Source of the DNA: Ceratodon purpureus
Lineage: Eukaryota > Streptophyta > Bryopsida > Pseudoditrichales > Ditrichaceae
Direction: 5' to 3'
NCBI GenBank assembly: GCA_014871385.1
Contig: CM026423.1
Span: forward strand, 8,890,803 to 8,954,802
Length of the DNA stretch: 64,000 nucleotides
The stretch's first letter is position 1, and every line of letters begins with the position of its first letter. This document shows positions 24,419-37,743 of the stretch, piece after piece. The translations under genes and the position numbers were made by a program. The notes under the pieces were generated by a model. It had not been told where the DNA came from and made no database searches. It saw only the letters and a list, made by a program, of their open reading frames with translations.

Positions 24419-24486
24419 GACTTGTGACAAGAGTCGTGACAAGGGTCGTGACAAAGGTTGTAACAAGGGTCGTGACAAGGGTCGGC
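24419..24486. repeat. 12-bp tandem repeat
   Basis: About five diverged copies of GTGACAAGGGTC. Neighbouring sequence has no recognisable gene. Confidence 0.7.
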
Positions 24487-24694
24487 CTAGTGGCCTCGCC
24501 GTACCTGATGGAGCCGGTTCTCGCTTGATAATCAACTGCAGAGATACGGTTACCTAATACATAGTCGGTTCCAAGTTGAGTCTCGTCGACGTGGCGCTCA
24601 GCTATTGGCTCTGCGTAGGGTAGTTTTCAATTGATAACCCCCTTCAACAAAATGGTTATGGATAAAAGACGGATATGAAGGGAAGACAAAAATG

Positions 24695-24799
24695 GATATG
24701 AGGAAACGACAGAATAAGATATGAGGAAACGACAGAATAAGATATGAGGAAACGACAGAATAAGATATGAGGAAATGACAGAATAAGATATGAGGAAAG
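24695..24799. repeat. 23-bp minisatellite, 4.5 copies
   Basis: Four nearly identical copies of GATATGAGGAAACGACAGAA plus TAA (23 bp) start at 24695, 24718, 24741 and 24764. A partial fifth copy starts at 24787. The copies differ at only about one base, which suggests recent expansion. Confidence 0.9.
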
Positions 24800-25500
24800 A
24801 AAATAGAAATTTGAATTTCAAATTCACATCAAGATCCATCTTCATCGAGTTTCTGAACAAAAAGTGAACAAAATCCAAACATTATGAGGTGGCATTCAAT
24901 CGCACTCGAATATATTGACATCTGGAATTAAATCGACGCTTAGATTTAACATGTAGCAAATAGAAATCATTTACCAAATGAATCGATGAAAATGCACCTT
25001 AACATCCTAAAAAAGAACACTCGAGGAAATTTCACAATGATAGTGCAGCTTTTTAAGTTTCATTGACTCAATCAAATGAGGAATCTGATTACAAAATATC
25101 CTTGAAAGTAATTGCCCTACTTATGTACTTATCTTGCAATGTGCTAAAGTATTAAAGTGGTATGAAGGCTAATAGAAGTATCTAGAAGCTTGAAATCAAG
25201 CTACTGGCAATAACATCTTCAATCATCTACTACAATGATTAACCAAAGGTGCACGCAGAGCGTGTTCAAAATTTCAGCTATCACTAACATCAAAGTTCTG
25301 ATAGTTATAGATTGTATTCCCATAAACAGGAGCAAGTTGACGTTGGTGCCCATTGACAAAGGAAGGTTGAATGTTTTCAAATTGAGCAAGCATATTTGGA
25401 TCAAGTGCAGGCTCCACATTCCCATAAGCATGTACCTGAAAGCTATGATTCGGCACCTGAAAGTGAGTTTAATTGGTGGTTACAAAATTGTTGTATAAGA
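24800..25500. other. Intergenic sequence, nothing recognised
   Basis: AT-rich with short overlapping frames on both strands at 25219-25498. No known domain. The right edge may include the decayed 3' end of the recombinase remnant that follows. Confidence 0.4.
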
Positions 25501-27240
25501 ACTTACTGCATCATTGGAACTTATTGAGCCTCCATCATTGAAAACTATTGCCGCATCATTGGAACTTATTGAGCTTGCATCATTGCAAACTGTTGCTCCA
25601 TCATTGGAACCTATTGCTGCATCATTAGAACCTACTGTTGCATCATTGATAAAATTGCTACTTCAATCTGTTGGTTCCGCAATTGTTGATTCGACACTTG
25701 CTGCTGTAACTTTAATAGGGATGATGCTTGAGCTTGTTGCTCCAATGTATATGTTAATTTGTCTCTTAGAACACCATTCTCTCTATGCAGTAAGGCGAAA
25801 TTCCGTTGCATTGTGAATCTGGTTCCTTGTGGAGCTTCGGCAACTGATGGTTCATCTAGGTCAAAGTTATATTGGCTCCAAAACCGCATTTCTTCCTCCA
25901 CCAATGCAGCAGGAGTTGATAAAGCTGAACTTGATATTGGGGTTGTTGATGGAGTTGCAACCATAGGCACATAATGAAGAACTTTATTTCTTGATCGTAG
26001 CTCATTGTTACTGCAAACTAAAGAGGGTTGAATTGCAGGTGTGCATTCACCACTAGGTTGTAGCTAAATGCTTGAGGAAGGTCGAAAAGGAGCACTTGAA
26101 GATGGATCAGCCATTGATGTCCTCGACATGAATCTACAAGGCCAGCTCTCAATAAATTCCATGTAGCAATTGTACACAACATATTTTCAAATGCAATCCA
26201 ACAAACAAAGACTAAGAAACGCAATCAATTGATATTGGTCGTCACAATTATATGCATAGTTAGAAGTAGCATAAAACTGCAACAAACAATTCAACTATAG
26301 CATGCTACAATAGCACGCAATTAAAATGTAGTTATTATACCTTAAGGTTGATGATGGAATATTAGAAACTAGTTGTGGCCAACAAGAACTAGGTTCGTTG
26401 ATAGGAGTTGATGGTAAACTCACAGCTCTACCATCAATAGGCAAAGCATCACTTGTTGTAAATGAAAATCGAGAGCATGGCTTCGGTAAAGTTCCTGAAG
26501 AGGGATTCAATGGCCTCGTAGAACATCCAGGTCGAGGACAATCAGAATTCGATGAAGGTCCACCTGAATTTGACACTCTAGGTACATTTTCAATGGCAAG
26601 TAGGGGCTTAAGAGAACTGGAACTAGGAAGGCTACTTGAACTCAAATTGGATCTTACTCCTTCACCATCTGCATCACAAGTTTCAGTGAATTCAAAAGAT
26701 TGTCCAGATTGGATAGAACCATTTGCCGCATGCCACTCATATACTTCAACTTTGTAGTGTTTTTCAAAGATTCTATCTCCACTATCGGGTCGTGCCAATG
26801 CTTGTGCAGCTATGGTCGCCAATGAACCAACTCGATTGTATTTTTCTATATTGTTCATATTCCTATGGCCAGTGTTTGCAGCAATTGTTTTTAACGGGAC
26901 TCTAGCAACACACATCCTTGTGATACTTGTTACTCGGCCACTCTTATTAGTGTAGTCCCCTTGTAGACCTACATCTACTGCCATGTCCATCACAACATGA
27001 CACAAAGATAACTCTCCTAAATTGATTGTTGATTTGAACCACACAACATTCTTGGGGTGAGGAATAGGAGATAGAAACAAGTGAGTCGATTCTGGCAAAT
27101 TTGGTGGCATGTGAGCAGTCAAAGCCTTCGAGGTTCTTATCACATCATGGTCATGGGAGAAGACAAGCTCACGAAAATGCTCTGGTTGGTATTTCGTCAG
27201 GGTGGGTTTATGATTCTTCGAGGTTGTCTCCAGGTACTTG
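25501..27240 (-). pseudogene. Decayed tyrosine recombinase gene, DUF3504/Crypton-like, copy 1
   Basis: The minus-strand frame from about 27240 to 26295 holds the C-terminal catalytic half of a eukaryotic tyrosine recombinase. In order it reads SKNHKPTLTKYQ, VVWFKSTINLGELSL, YTNKSGRVTSITRM, ANTGHRN and IEKYNRV. Catalytic positions are K (26945-26943) in place of the usual His, R (26936-26934), the HR of GHR (His 26867-26865) and Tyr (26840-26838). A Ser-rich tail follows to a probable donor after AAG near 26341. A further segment, about 26130-25632, encodes RFWSQYNFDLDEP and a Gln-rich coiled coil, then Met/Gln repeats with several stops. A TAG at 26066-26064 and the later stops sit where Gln is expected. 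The N-terminal half and the first catalytic Arg were not found. Alternative: one gene with unusual splicing. Confidence 0.7.
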
Positions 27241-28892
27241 TGCGTAGATACAAAAGAATAAAATTAGTTAAGAGTGGAGTATCCTAGTGCATACAAGACC
27301 AATGCTCGTGGACTTGATAGCTAGTGTAATTTCAAAACTAAAAAATGTGATAATTGCATTACCTGATCATCTCTATACTTAATATATAATGAATGAAGCA
27401 TAAGAGATTTTTCAAGCATCTTTACAGGAGAAGGCTATTTCTTTGTACAATTATCATTTGCAATTTTTTTGATGTATGATTGTATCATTCAATGCTCCAT
27501 TTTCTATGGTTACATCCATAAACAATTGATCAATGCAAAGGCATGAAACATGCATAAAAGGATTTGTTGCTGCTATTTAAGACCTCTACCATGGCAAAGA
27601 TTGTCCTCAAGTTATTTTTAGACTAGTTTTGGCCAATTAATCATAGGTGGACAATTTTATTTTAAACTTCTGCGGATAAAATGTGAGCTTCCAAAAATGG
27701 TGAAATGTTACCAATTTGGTTGAAGCATGTGGATTTCACCACGTTGATGTCAAGTGGAAAAACACCATATTTGTTAAATTGAGACTTTTCACAGTCTCAA
27801 TTTAATGCTTGACTGTAGATTTTCATTGATTTCTTGATAGATTCTATATTTGTCAGATTTTTTTTTAGTATATATGGGAAGATATAATTAGAAAGTAAAA
27901 AAAAGTTTAAATTGTCTCAAAATAATTACTGAAATTGTAGGCAAAAAGTCTCAAAGTTCAAAAATTGTCTCAAAATTACGAATATGGTCATAAAAGAATA
28001 TTACCAATAAACTCTTGTAAAAATAATCATTTTGTTGTAGTGGCCACTCTTCTCATGAAGATTCTAAGTATATCTAGCAATTAAATTGTAATCCTTACAT
28101 ACTTCAAAGAGTGGGCCAAATAATTTGAAGATCCTCAGGCTAAAATAATAATGTATTACATGTTTAACATATACCATCCCAAATCCAATCTTCTATGAAG
28201 ATCAAAAGTATTCACGTAGCAATTAAATCTCAAGCAAATTCACATATTTTACACTTGATAACAATTTATGAAGCTTAAAACTTGAATGATTTATCCTACT
28301 TACTCATATAGATGTCTAAAAATAACAACCTCAAATACTCATAAAAAATCACATGAAAAAAAAAAATATCATTCTTACTGAACTCGTACATCAAAATCCA
28401 AAGTCTCCACAAGGAAAGTCATCCCACCTAAAAATCAATCCGACACATGCGCCCAATTGCTCGATCTGCAACCTCTCTCTCCGTGACGCTGCAATGGAGA
28501 TCGAAGCTCCAACCGAACTGGCACCAACTCCTCCAACAGTGCATGATCGCGCAGATATCAGCCCGCATCGCAACCAATCTCCGAAACATCACACGGAGGC
28601 CACAACCAAAGGGTGCCACGCTGCCATATGCAGCCTCGATGTGCGGTGGACATGCCATGCCTTATCTTCCCCCCTCAAGGCTCACAGCTGCCCCCCTCAT
28701 CCACTTGTCCCCTCTCACAACCATGCTCCCCATGTTCCAACTCACTCCAAAGCTATGTCCAACTCAACACCATCTTCAATCATCTAACTTGGCTCCTTAA
28801 TCACTGACAACTTCTCAAGGTTTGGTTTTGGATCATTGGTTTGGAAGCTGTGAGTGAGTGAGGGATTGTGTTGCAGTGAAGGCAAGTTAGCG
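27241..28892. other. Intergenic sequence and promoter of the LHC-like gene
   Basis: AT-rich to about 28350. From 28380 it becomes GC-richer and holds overlapping frames on both strands (28353-28800) without domains. The right end is the promoter and 5' leader of the LHC-like gene starting at 28893. I saw no N-terminal recombinase domain here despite looking for one upstream of copy 1. Confidence 0.4.
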
Positions 28893-31139
28893 ATGGCGCA
28901 GTGTGCGATGCAGATGCGGGCTGTGGTGAGCCTGGGGGATGTGGGAGTTTTAGGAGTGGAGAGCAGGACTGTGGGTGCTGCGTCCAGGTTGGCGAGTGTG
29001 TCGCAGGGGTGGCGCGCGGCCAATGTTGCGCAGCTGAGGGTGGCTGCTGCGGGGCGCGTGGAGTTGCAGCGGCAGTACAATTTGGTGGCAGGTATGGATT
29101 GGGTTGGGTTGCATTGCATTCGTGGTGGTTGGATTATGTTGGATGATGAGCGAGCTGAATTGGTTACAGGTAGTGGCTAGGGGTTACCAATTTGCGGTTT
29201 TGGATGTGGTTACCAATTGTGCACATCGCTGTGGTGGTTGAAGTTTGGTAGATGTGTTTTGAGGGTGTGGTGGTTTGCGCTGCGGGATCTTTGGCAATCG
29301 GGAGTGATGCGTGTTGAGATGTAATTAGAACGATAGCAGACTTCTCGGTTTTATTTCCTGAGCAATGTGCCCATCTGAAATGGGGATTGGGTTTTCTCGT
29401 CATCTACACTCGCATTGCTACTGTTCTGTTGGGACCTTGATTTAGAAGACCTAAATCAGAGCTGTGTAGATGTGATTGTGCGTTTGATGGGAATTAGGTG
29501 GTCACATGTTCATAGATTTACAGAATTTGTTACAAGTAGAGTCTCCTTTTATACCTTTCTTATGGTGCCAAGCCTCATAATACTTTGAAAAGACTATGAT
29601 TTACAAGCTTGTTATGTATGTAGGCCTAGGGCACACCATTAAAAATCGTGATGTAGAGAGCGATGTATTTTCATGCTTCGGTACATAATTTTTCTATTTT
29701 TTTATTCTTTTGGGTATGACAGTGCGCGCTGCCGGGGAGCCAGAGGGAGAAGGTGATGGGTCAGGATTTGGGTTGGGAGGCAAGGGGGCCTTCTTCGGCT
29801 TTGGCCGGTTCCAAGAGCTTCAAGTGGGTCGGCTTGCTATGGTCGGCTTTGCGGTAATATGTCCACCCTAAATATCACTGTCAAGTTGATTCGGTCTTTT
29901 TATCTTGTTTGTTGCCTCCTATTTACTTTGGTTGGAACTGACATGCCTTATTTGGTGCGTACACCAAACCTTATATGTTCAAATTCTCTATCCTCATGTT
30001 GTCACAGGATTATGGATTACTTTGTTTCGTATCACAACGATCCTCGGGGAATTGAACGATGTAGCCTCAAACTGAACCCCGAACAGGATTGTATTATCGT
30101 AGTGCTAAGTCACGCAAGTGCACTGTCCCCTGAGTAGACAGATGTAGATGGTTTCATCTGAAAGAAAATTCGCTGATTCACTGGCAGTAGTGTGGAATAA
30201 TGGTACTTCTAAGTTCTTGACGGGCACGCAACGCTCACGTTCATACGAGGGTGTTTTTTCTGCTTGCTTCCCTCAGATTATTTTCAAGAAGTATTTCCTT
30301 GGAATCTTAACTTGGAAGGCACCCGTCATGAACTTAAATCTTTGACAATGTTCAAGCCTCTGAGCTAGATCTAACAAGACGACGTTTCTCAAACTGTGCT
30401 CACTGGAGCATTATTTCATGTATCCATTCTTAGGACAAAATGAGTGTGACATTTCTAGCTGAATCAGGTTTTTATCAAGTGAAAGAGAATGTATCTGAGC
30501 TAGCCGTAGTTCATTTCAACGTTGATAGTCATGTGATGTCTCAGAAATTCTGTTGTTGGGGCTTTCTGTCACACTGCTATGCTTCCATAGCCTTGATTAA
30601 AGACTCACGTCGTTCATAGCCTTGAAAGAGTCGCATGTCTAGAATTGGTAATGACATTTAACTGATCAGGTGTCCATATGGAGTGGCTTCCTTTAACAGG
30701 CTGCTGTCATTATGGAGGTGATTACCGGTAAGGGTGTCCTCGGGCAACTAGGCATCAACCCTTTGGCTGTGAAGGGACCTTTCCTCGCGGGCTTCTTATT
30801 TCTCTTGATCGGGGGGCTTCTCGGTGGTTACGTTGTTATCAACAACCCCCCGGACACTACCAAGGCTCCTCCTAATGATGGCGATGGATTGCCCAGAAAT
30901 CCTCTCAAAACTTATGATCCCCAGAACATCGACCCTCTAACGACGTTCACCCGAGGTGGAGTGGTGGAACGTCCCAGTGGACAGGTAAAGGCTCGTTCTA
31001 TTATATTGCTATGCTCCTTATTTCTGCACATGCTCTATATAACTGGTACTAACGCTGTGTACTGGGTTTTCCTGTTTCTGTGCAGAAGGGCAAGGAGCCA
31101 TATGTGTCAGACCTGGATTTACCTCCACCAAAGAACTAA
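28893..31139 (+). CDS. Light-harvesting-like (LHC superfamily) thylakoid protein
   Basis: Four exons, 28893-29091, 29723-29853, 30700-30984 and 31086-31139, join with GT-AG introns into 222 residues. The N-terminus (MAQCAMQMRAVVSL...) is Ala/Ser/Arg/Val-rich with few acids, as in a chloroplast transit peptide. Residues about 93-125 carry one LHC-type helix, ELQVGRLAMVGFA followed by EVITGKGVLGQLGI. This is closest to the helix motif of PsbS (ELFVGRLAM, ITGKGALAQL). A second hydrophobic helix at about 137-157 lacks LHC residues, and a hydrophilic tail ends DLDLPPPKN. Such one- or two-helix relatives (SEP, OHP, LIL types) act in photoprotection and pigment handling. The family is clear but the subfamily is not. 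The open frame continues upstream only from a GTG, so the first ATG is used. Confidence 0.85.
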
Positions 31140-34100
31140 ACTGAACTAGTCGAAACTCCTCAGTTCGAATTTTGAGTACGCATGTAACATAATATTTGGG
31201 TGCTGTTCTGCAAGGGATGCAACCAATGGTCAGAGACATGCAAATCTGTCCTCTCAATCGTAGTATATTTTACGCAAAGCTGTCAACTGTATCATGTATC
31301 TTGCGCTTCAGGCATGAAGTAGTAATCTTTAAGTACTTTTTTGTACAAGTAACTGTAAGATTTGACATCATATCCAACATATGTTTTGGGACCACTTAGT
31401 CACCTATCTGATGTTTTGATCCGTGTGTAGCTAACAAGTTGCGGAACTGTGAGCAATCTACGAGCCACACAAAGTCTTACAGTGGTTTCACATGGCTGTA
31501 GTATCCATGGGCAGAGTCTGGAGTGCTCTTTCTTTTCTGTACAATTCAATTTTGCTTCTGAACCAACACTCATGATCGTAAACATACTCGTAATAACCAC
31601 TGCGTCATAGTCCGCTTGGCACCGTGGTCTATTGAGTCTCTTAAATGTATTCATATTCTGAAACCCACCCGTGTCGAATACTACTTCCTCATGGAGCAAA
31701 TTTCTCAAATTTGGTGTAGTCTGGGTTACTTCCCTTATTTATGCTGCTAGAATAGTTTGGTCCTCTGCCTCCACCATAGCTTCATCGCTTGGCATAAACT
31801 CTGTATAGTACCAAACAGATTCATACAAAAATGGCAAAAACTACATTTTACCAATCGTGAAAGATTCAACAACTGTGAGAGAGCGACAACACATCAGAGT
31901 CATTGTATATGAGCTCTAGGGTATCATCTATGAGTATATTTCATCTAAATGCTATAGTTCCTGATACTAGTTACTTTACTACCTACACAATTAAGTAATG
32001 GTGTAGTACCATCACCACCAGTGGTGACTGCTCTGTCGGGGCTATTTCTAGCCCCTGCGGCACTTGGCCCGCCCACTCCCCCACCCCACCTCAGCCCTCC
32101 CAAACTAAATCACTGATTATTGGCCTAAAATGGCCCATGGTCCCCATAGGCTCCTACCTCGAAATTGCCTTGCTCTGTACTCCATCTCTCCCATCTGAAC
32201 TGCACCTCTTCCATTTGAACTTCAACACAAGAAGGAAACATAAAACAATGATTACCTGCAGAAAATGAGGCGCCTTGTGAAGAAAGGAGAGGCCCGGCAA
32301 GCTGCCGGGTTGGAGCACTTGAAGGCCGTGGCCGAAGCGGCAGAGACCAGTGGAAAATCAACGGTGGGGGGCAGTTGGGCTCCAGAGCCGCCGCTGGTAC
32401 CGATACTGCGACCGTTTGCCCATACGGTGGCGATGCTCTAAAGAAGTCACTCAATTGCTTACCCAATTTACGACCTTGTGGTGTAGGAGTTAGTTGCTTG
32501 CTTAGTGAGACACATCCAACTGTGTTCGCATATTAGTGGTTCCATATTTAGTTTCCCTAACAAGTCTTAAGTGCTCATCAACCTCGCTGGACATGACGGG
32601 TTTGGTTTGTATATTCTTGCTTTTTTTTCTACAGTAAATGATCTCTTTATTTGTGTCAATTTTTTATTTTAAAAAAAGAAGCTTCATCCCTCTCTACATG
32701 CGTTCCACATGTCCACACGCATGCTCATATCTTCCTCAGCAATATTTAAATAGTAATGGTCTTACGCTTTTTGTGAATGGTTGAAAAAGAATTGATTTTT
32801 AGAAGCTCATGTCTCCTTCAATTTTGGATGTCTAACATTGATCTTTAATTATTTGGAAACAACATGATAAAGACTCTAAGTCTTTACACTAAGACAAAGT
32901 CCGGCACTCAAGCGTTGGGCAGGGAGCTGGGCTGCGGCACTCAACAGCGGCCTCTCCATCTAACCCTCTATTGTTACAACAAATGCAATAATTTACCTTT
33001 TTTCATGAGTTTTACCTGTCATAGTAACTTCATTTTCTCACCAACTAAGTGGCTTAATCTCAGAAGTTTTCTCATTGTTTCGGTGAGGCACCTGTATTGA
33101 ACATCTCTCTCTATATTGATGACAAATAGCATATTTTATGGCTCCATGACATAGCTCTTGAATGTTTCTGAATGTGAAGCTTGTACGTGTAAATGCTCTT
33201 GAAATGTCTCTCTTGTTGTTTAGAATTTGAATTTGGAAAAATTAGAAGTTGCTTGGTGCAGGATTGGAGGAAACAAAGGTTGTTGGTTGATAACATTGTT
33301 GTCAAGTACCTTGATGTGGTAGAGAGGGTTGCAAATTTGGTCTCGAATCATGAGTAGCACCAATTTGCCTGATCCTCTATGCTTTCACATAGCAATTTAC
33401 TAAAGCTTTTGTTAGGGGCGCTACTTCTTACGATTGATGCGTACAACAAAAAGATCCAATGCAAAGGTAAAGTTCCCTAGGAGTGATATCCTCGGGCTGG
33501 GCTACTTAGCCATCTTGAAACAACCATAGAGGTAACTATCCTAACCAAGTCAAAGGACCCAAAACCTGAAATCATTCATCAAAATTCTTGCACAACTTCA
33601 GTGACTACACAACTACCTACCCTCGCAAAACCTGACACACCCCACAACTTGTTATAACTACATAACTTCCTCACCATAGGTTTGCATAACTTCTTCTACT
33701 ACCTCCTCTCCATATATCACACATATGTATGCATTGAATCAAGCAAGAGAGTCGTAATACATTCTAAAATGGAATAAGTTATGTGGTGCATATCTTCTGC
33801 AAACACATATCAACTTTGAAGAATGTAAGAAAACATGTATATATAATGAGTGAACAAGTGTTAAACAATAAGATAAACTAAAACTCTGAAGTTGAATTTG
33901 GAGGTGCCACTACATCCTTGAAAGTGTGAGACATGTATAAAGATGGTTTATCCTTGCTTCGAAGCCATGTGATTGATTCCGCCAATCAACATTTTAAGGA
34001 AGGTATTGCTCCTGTGGGCTACATCCTTGTTATCTACACTCACTCGCTCATAGGATTGTCTATTGTGTCCTACTAATTCACATATATGGAGGTGAAGAGA

Positions 34101-35860
34101 TACATATGGTAATTCCATGTCATACTCCACATCGACCTAGATTGTCTATTAGGACGCCATGTATGCAACACGGTAAGTATTTACCTAGTTAGTTGCTTAC
34201 GCCGAGGTTGACCCGAGACAAATCTTATTATGTCGTGTTAGCGAGGCCTGTTACGACGCGATATGTCATGTCGGCATGTCACGACATGGATCGTCACGAT
34301 AAACACCGCGGGCCGCTCCCAGTTGTTAGGGCTTGTTGTAGTGTTACATGCCTAATTTAAGCAATATTTAAGTATTTTGTGACACTTTTAATTTTAGTAG
34401 TGTTAGAACAAGTGCTGGAGTGGATTGTAGACTTCTGTTGAGTAAATTGAAGCCTAGCCTAGATGATTTATTATATCAAAACCCCAGGTTTAAGATAATG
34501 CTATCGTTCCTTAGATATTTTTTCCAACAGTGTTCTGTCTATTTTTGAGCTTGCAAGGTAACTTAGTGGCATCAACCACTTTGAGAGTGATGCGCCAAGT
34601 TGTCAACCAAGGTTTAAGTTAAGCATTCGTCACCTTCCTGGCGTTGAGGAATAGTTCTGCATGTTGAATTGTTATTGCTGAGTGGATAATTGGCAGCAAA
34701 CAACAGAACGAAGTTAATAAGTTCTGCATGTTGAGGAATAGAACTGAGTTAATAATCTAATAAAATAATTGCAAATATGATAAACTATTCCCAAATAATG
34801 ATTCCGCAATCTCCCTGAGCCTGAAGACTCTCGGACCGAGGTTGCATGCAGAAGACCTTTAGTTGATACCGATCGAATCCCAGACCCCGTCCGGACATAT
34901 TCGTTATAAATTTCAAAAGAAAGCTAATTTACAAGGATGGAAAATGTGAAGCCATGCAAGCATTAAATCAGATGGCTGCACGTGTACTCTTGTAAAAAAC
35001 CAACGATATATTTGAACAATATTCGATCGAAGTAAACACTGGCTCCTCGACAGTTTCCTAGCATTGAAATCTGTTTTTATCTGTCAAACAAATCGGAAGG
35101 AACCAAAGTTCAACTTCGAATAACATTCAGTGCATATTTCAATGCATTTGCATGTACCAAAACCGCAACACGTGTTTGATGTTCACAGGAACGTTCCATC
35201 TGAATATCATAAAAAACTGCTCAAAAATAATTAAATCGATTGCTTCAAAAGATCAGCTGAATACTAGGTCGAATATACTACTCTGTAGTACGATTCAGAT
35301 AAGCCACATTTCTACATCCAGAAAACTTAGAAAATACAACTGCATGCACAATATGAGTCACTCTGTCGAGGTGGGTAAACGGAAGCTAAAAGTGGCACCG
35401 AGGTTTTGTGCATGCATCCGTATAGATGCTCTGTCTCTTCTGCACACTTGAATAAGTTATATGTAATCTATTTAAATATGGCATGCACGATTGAAGTCGC
35501 AAAACCAGATTTAATCTCTGCATTCAACGGAACCTGAACAGGACCTAAACACACATTCACGTCTACATACTAAGTTAATTAGTGGTATGTGATGTACAAA
35601 GGTTGCTCTTAATCACCTGAGCAGTAACAGCAGTTCACACATTCACGCCTCCAAGAAATTGACAGGTAACGTGATGCAGATTCACAACCAAGACATGGAA
35701 TGTGATTAATATTAGATTATTCAAACGCCTTTCAAAGAGGACATACTTATTTACATTGCGAACGACCTTCTAACACTCATTCACTGCGAAATCAGTGATC
35801 TCACAAATGCTCCCAAATGAAACTCAAAGTTCTAAAGATCCAATCCACTAATCATGTCAG
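31140..35860. other. Intergenic sequence between the LHC-like gene and desiccation gene 1
   Basis: The first few hundred bases are probably the 3' UTR of the LHC-like gene. A C/G-rich block at 32000-32450 with short palindromes (GGGGCTATTTCTAGCCCC, CACCACCAGTGGTG) interrupts AT-rich DNA; its ORF (minus, 32125-32466) has no known domain. A local duplication of GTTCTGCATGTTGA is seen at about 34655 and 34720. A GC-richer patch at 34200-34320 has GTCACGACATG-type repeats. No gene recognised. Confidence 0.4.
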
Positions 35861-37618
35861 TTAGTAATCATCGGGATCCAAGTAACTAGCAGCAATGACA
35901 CCCTGAGCACCCTTGGGGAAGAAGCCTCCAGGCTTTGAAGCATTCCCTGTTCCATACACAGTCTCCAGCACTTGTTGAGCAGTTCGAGCATACGCCACAG
36001 AGTTGTTGTCTCCTGCCAGAATGTTGCCTGTGACTTTCATTTCTGCACCCAGATACTTGGGCACGACTAAACCTTCGTCCACAAGAGCATGGGAAAGGTT
36101 GTTCCTCAGATTGGAAATGGCGTTGCTGAAGTTGGCCACGGTGTATTTGTATGGGGGCACTATCTTGTCCTTCATTCGGTACATCTCGGTGCGAATCACA
36201 GCGTCTTGGCCTGATTCCACTGCCAACAAACCGGCAACAAGCTGCACAACAACAAATTTAGGAAGTGATTAATCACAACTGATAATCATGATTTCGGAAA
36301 CCCCCGAGGATGACATAGTTCCTTCCAAATTCTAGAGGTATTAACAAGATTCTTCAGAGTGATGTGAAATATCTCTCAGAAGGGATTTTCTTCTCTCCTA
36401 ATAATGCTCCTTATACAAAGTACAAATGGACATCTGTTAGTAAAACAAGATTTCAAACTTGTCCACTTAGCCAGTGGTCTGCCTGCTTCTATAACAGCAA
36501 ACCGCAATGCCATTGCACTATGGCCAGCACTGGGTTATATTAGAACGAGAAAACAGAGGACATCCGATACAATTAGGGAGTGCTAGCAACGAGATTAACT
36601 TCACATGGAGTCCTGTTTGCTGGACAAGACTTGTGGCCAATCTCCATAGATTAGTGACTAGCTAATACAAAACTCATAGAACTGTTGAGGGAAACATTAC
36701 GCTAGGGAAAGCCAAGACTTCCAGACAGGAATCCCATTTGATTTGAGATGGCTCTCACTCTCTTTTGACTCAAATCGTAAATGAATGAAATGACAATCGA
36801 CTAGAGATTCGTTCAAAAGCTGCGGAGGTTCAGAATGGAGGCTGTATGCAGCTTCTTACCCTCTTTGAGTTGTAGCCCGTGAGCAGAGGATTGGAGCCCA
36901 CATAACCTGTCAAACCAACATAAGGAATAGTGTATGTAGAGATGAGGTAGTTCAAACTATTCCTGTAAGGATCAAAGGGAGGGTTCAGCTTGTGGCCGAA
37001 GGTAGCTAAGAAGGCCTCGTCCATGGTGTGAGCCCAGTTCTTCTTGCTGAGATCTAGAAGTGTACGGGGGAATGCACAATGGGGTCTATAATCCAACAAA
37101 GCCTTGATAGCCCTGGAACCAAAAACACACAAAAAAGCATCAAATACTGATCCATCACTAAACAGTACAATTCAGTCATGCATGCTTCAAATCCCAAATT
37201 CTCAATCCTAATCTTTCCTGCAGAGCTCAGACCAAGAGTCTCATAAAACCGAAACTTACCTAATGTGACCCACTTCCTGAAGACCAAACTGATAGAAGAT
37301 ATCCTTATAGTAAGGATTCAGATTGGCCTTCTGAACTCCAATGGGGGGAGGGCCTCCATCAACCAGATACTTGGCTTCAACATCCAACCCATAGCCAACA
37401 GATCCCCACAGGAAATACTCAGCTTCGAGATACTCCAAGTTCAAAGCAACTTCAATTAGCTCTTTGTCGAGGACGGTGCTCCCATTGCTCTTCTTGCAAC
37501 TGTACGTTATGTTCAGACCCCCGATCATAAGCTCATCATCATCAGAAGTGGCTGAAGCTGACACAACCAAGCTCACAGCAAGAACTAAGAAGACCCAATT
37601 AGCTCCGGACGACCCCAT
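35861..37618 (-). CDS. Desiccation-related protein PCC13-62-like, copy 1
   Basis: Exons on the minus strand are 37618-37260, 37112-36860 and 36241-35861, giving 330 residues. It belongs to the ferritin-like PCC13-62 family, first described in the resurrection plant Craterostigma; the biochemical role is unsettled. The N-terminus MGSSGANWVFLVLAVSLVVS is a signal peptide, so secretion is likely. Ferritin-like helices carry LNLEYLEAEYFLW and GLQEVGHIR (Glu/His candidates for metal ligands), then AVESGQDAVIRTEMYR. NGS near the N-terminus is an N-glycosylation sequon. Introns are in phase 2 and phase 0, as in the other two copies. An in-frame ATG eight codons upstream (37642) exists, but I chose 37618 because MGS begins all three copies. 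The product ends YLDPDDY. Confidence 0.92.
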
Positions 37619-37736
37619 CTTGAGAGAACCAGCTGCATGCATTCAAGGAGCACAGGCCCAAGTTGAGAGTAGACAGTGGAAGTGATCAGACAGAGAAGCA
37701 CTAAGTGTGATACTATGGGAGTGAGACATGGGCTGA

Positions 37737-37743
37737 TTTATAA
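37737..37743 (-). promoter_or_regulatory. TATA box of desiccation gene 1
   Basis: TATAAAT on the minus strand, about 120 bp before the chosen start codon. This spacing is similar to the TATAAATA seen 124 bp before the start of copy 3. Confidence 0.55.

Noticed and set aside
24419-24799. Tandem repeats as a CRISPR array
   Set aside because: The units are contiguous without unique spacers and the context is a plant nuclear genome.
34860-34910. GGGATTCGATCGG-like text (minus strand) as a tRNA T-arm
   Set aside because: No matching acceptor stem, D-arm or anticodon arm can be built around it.
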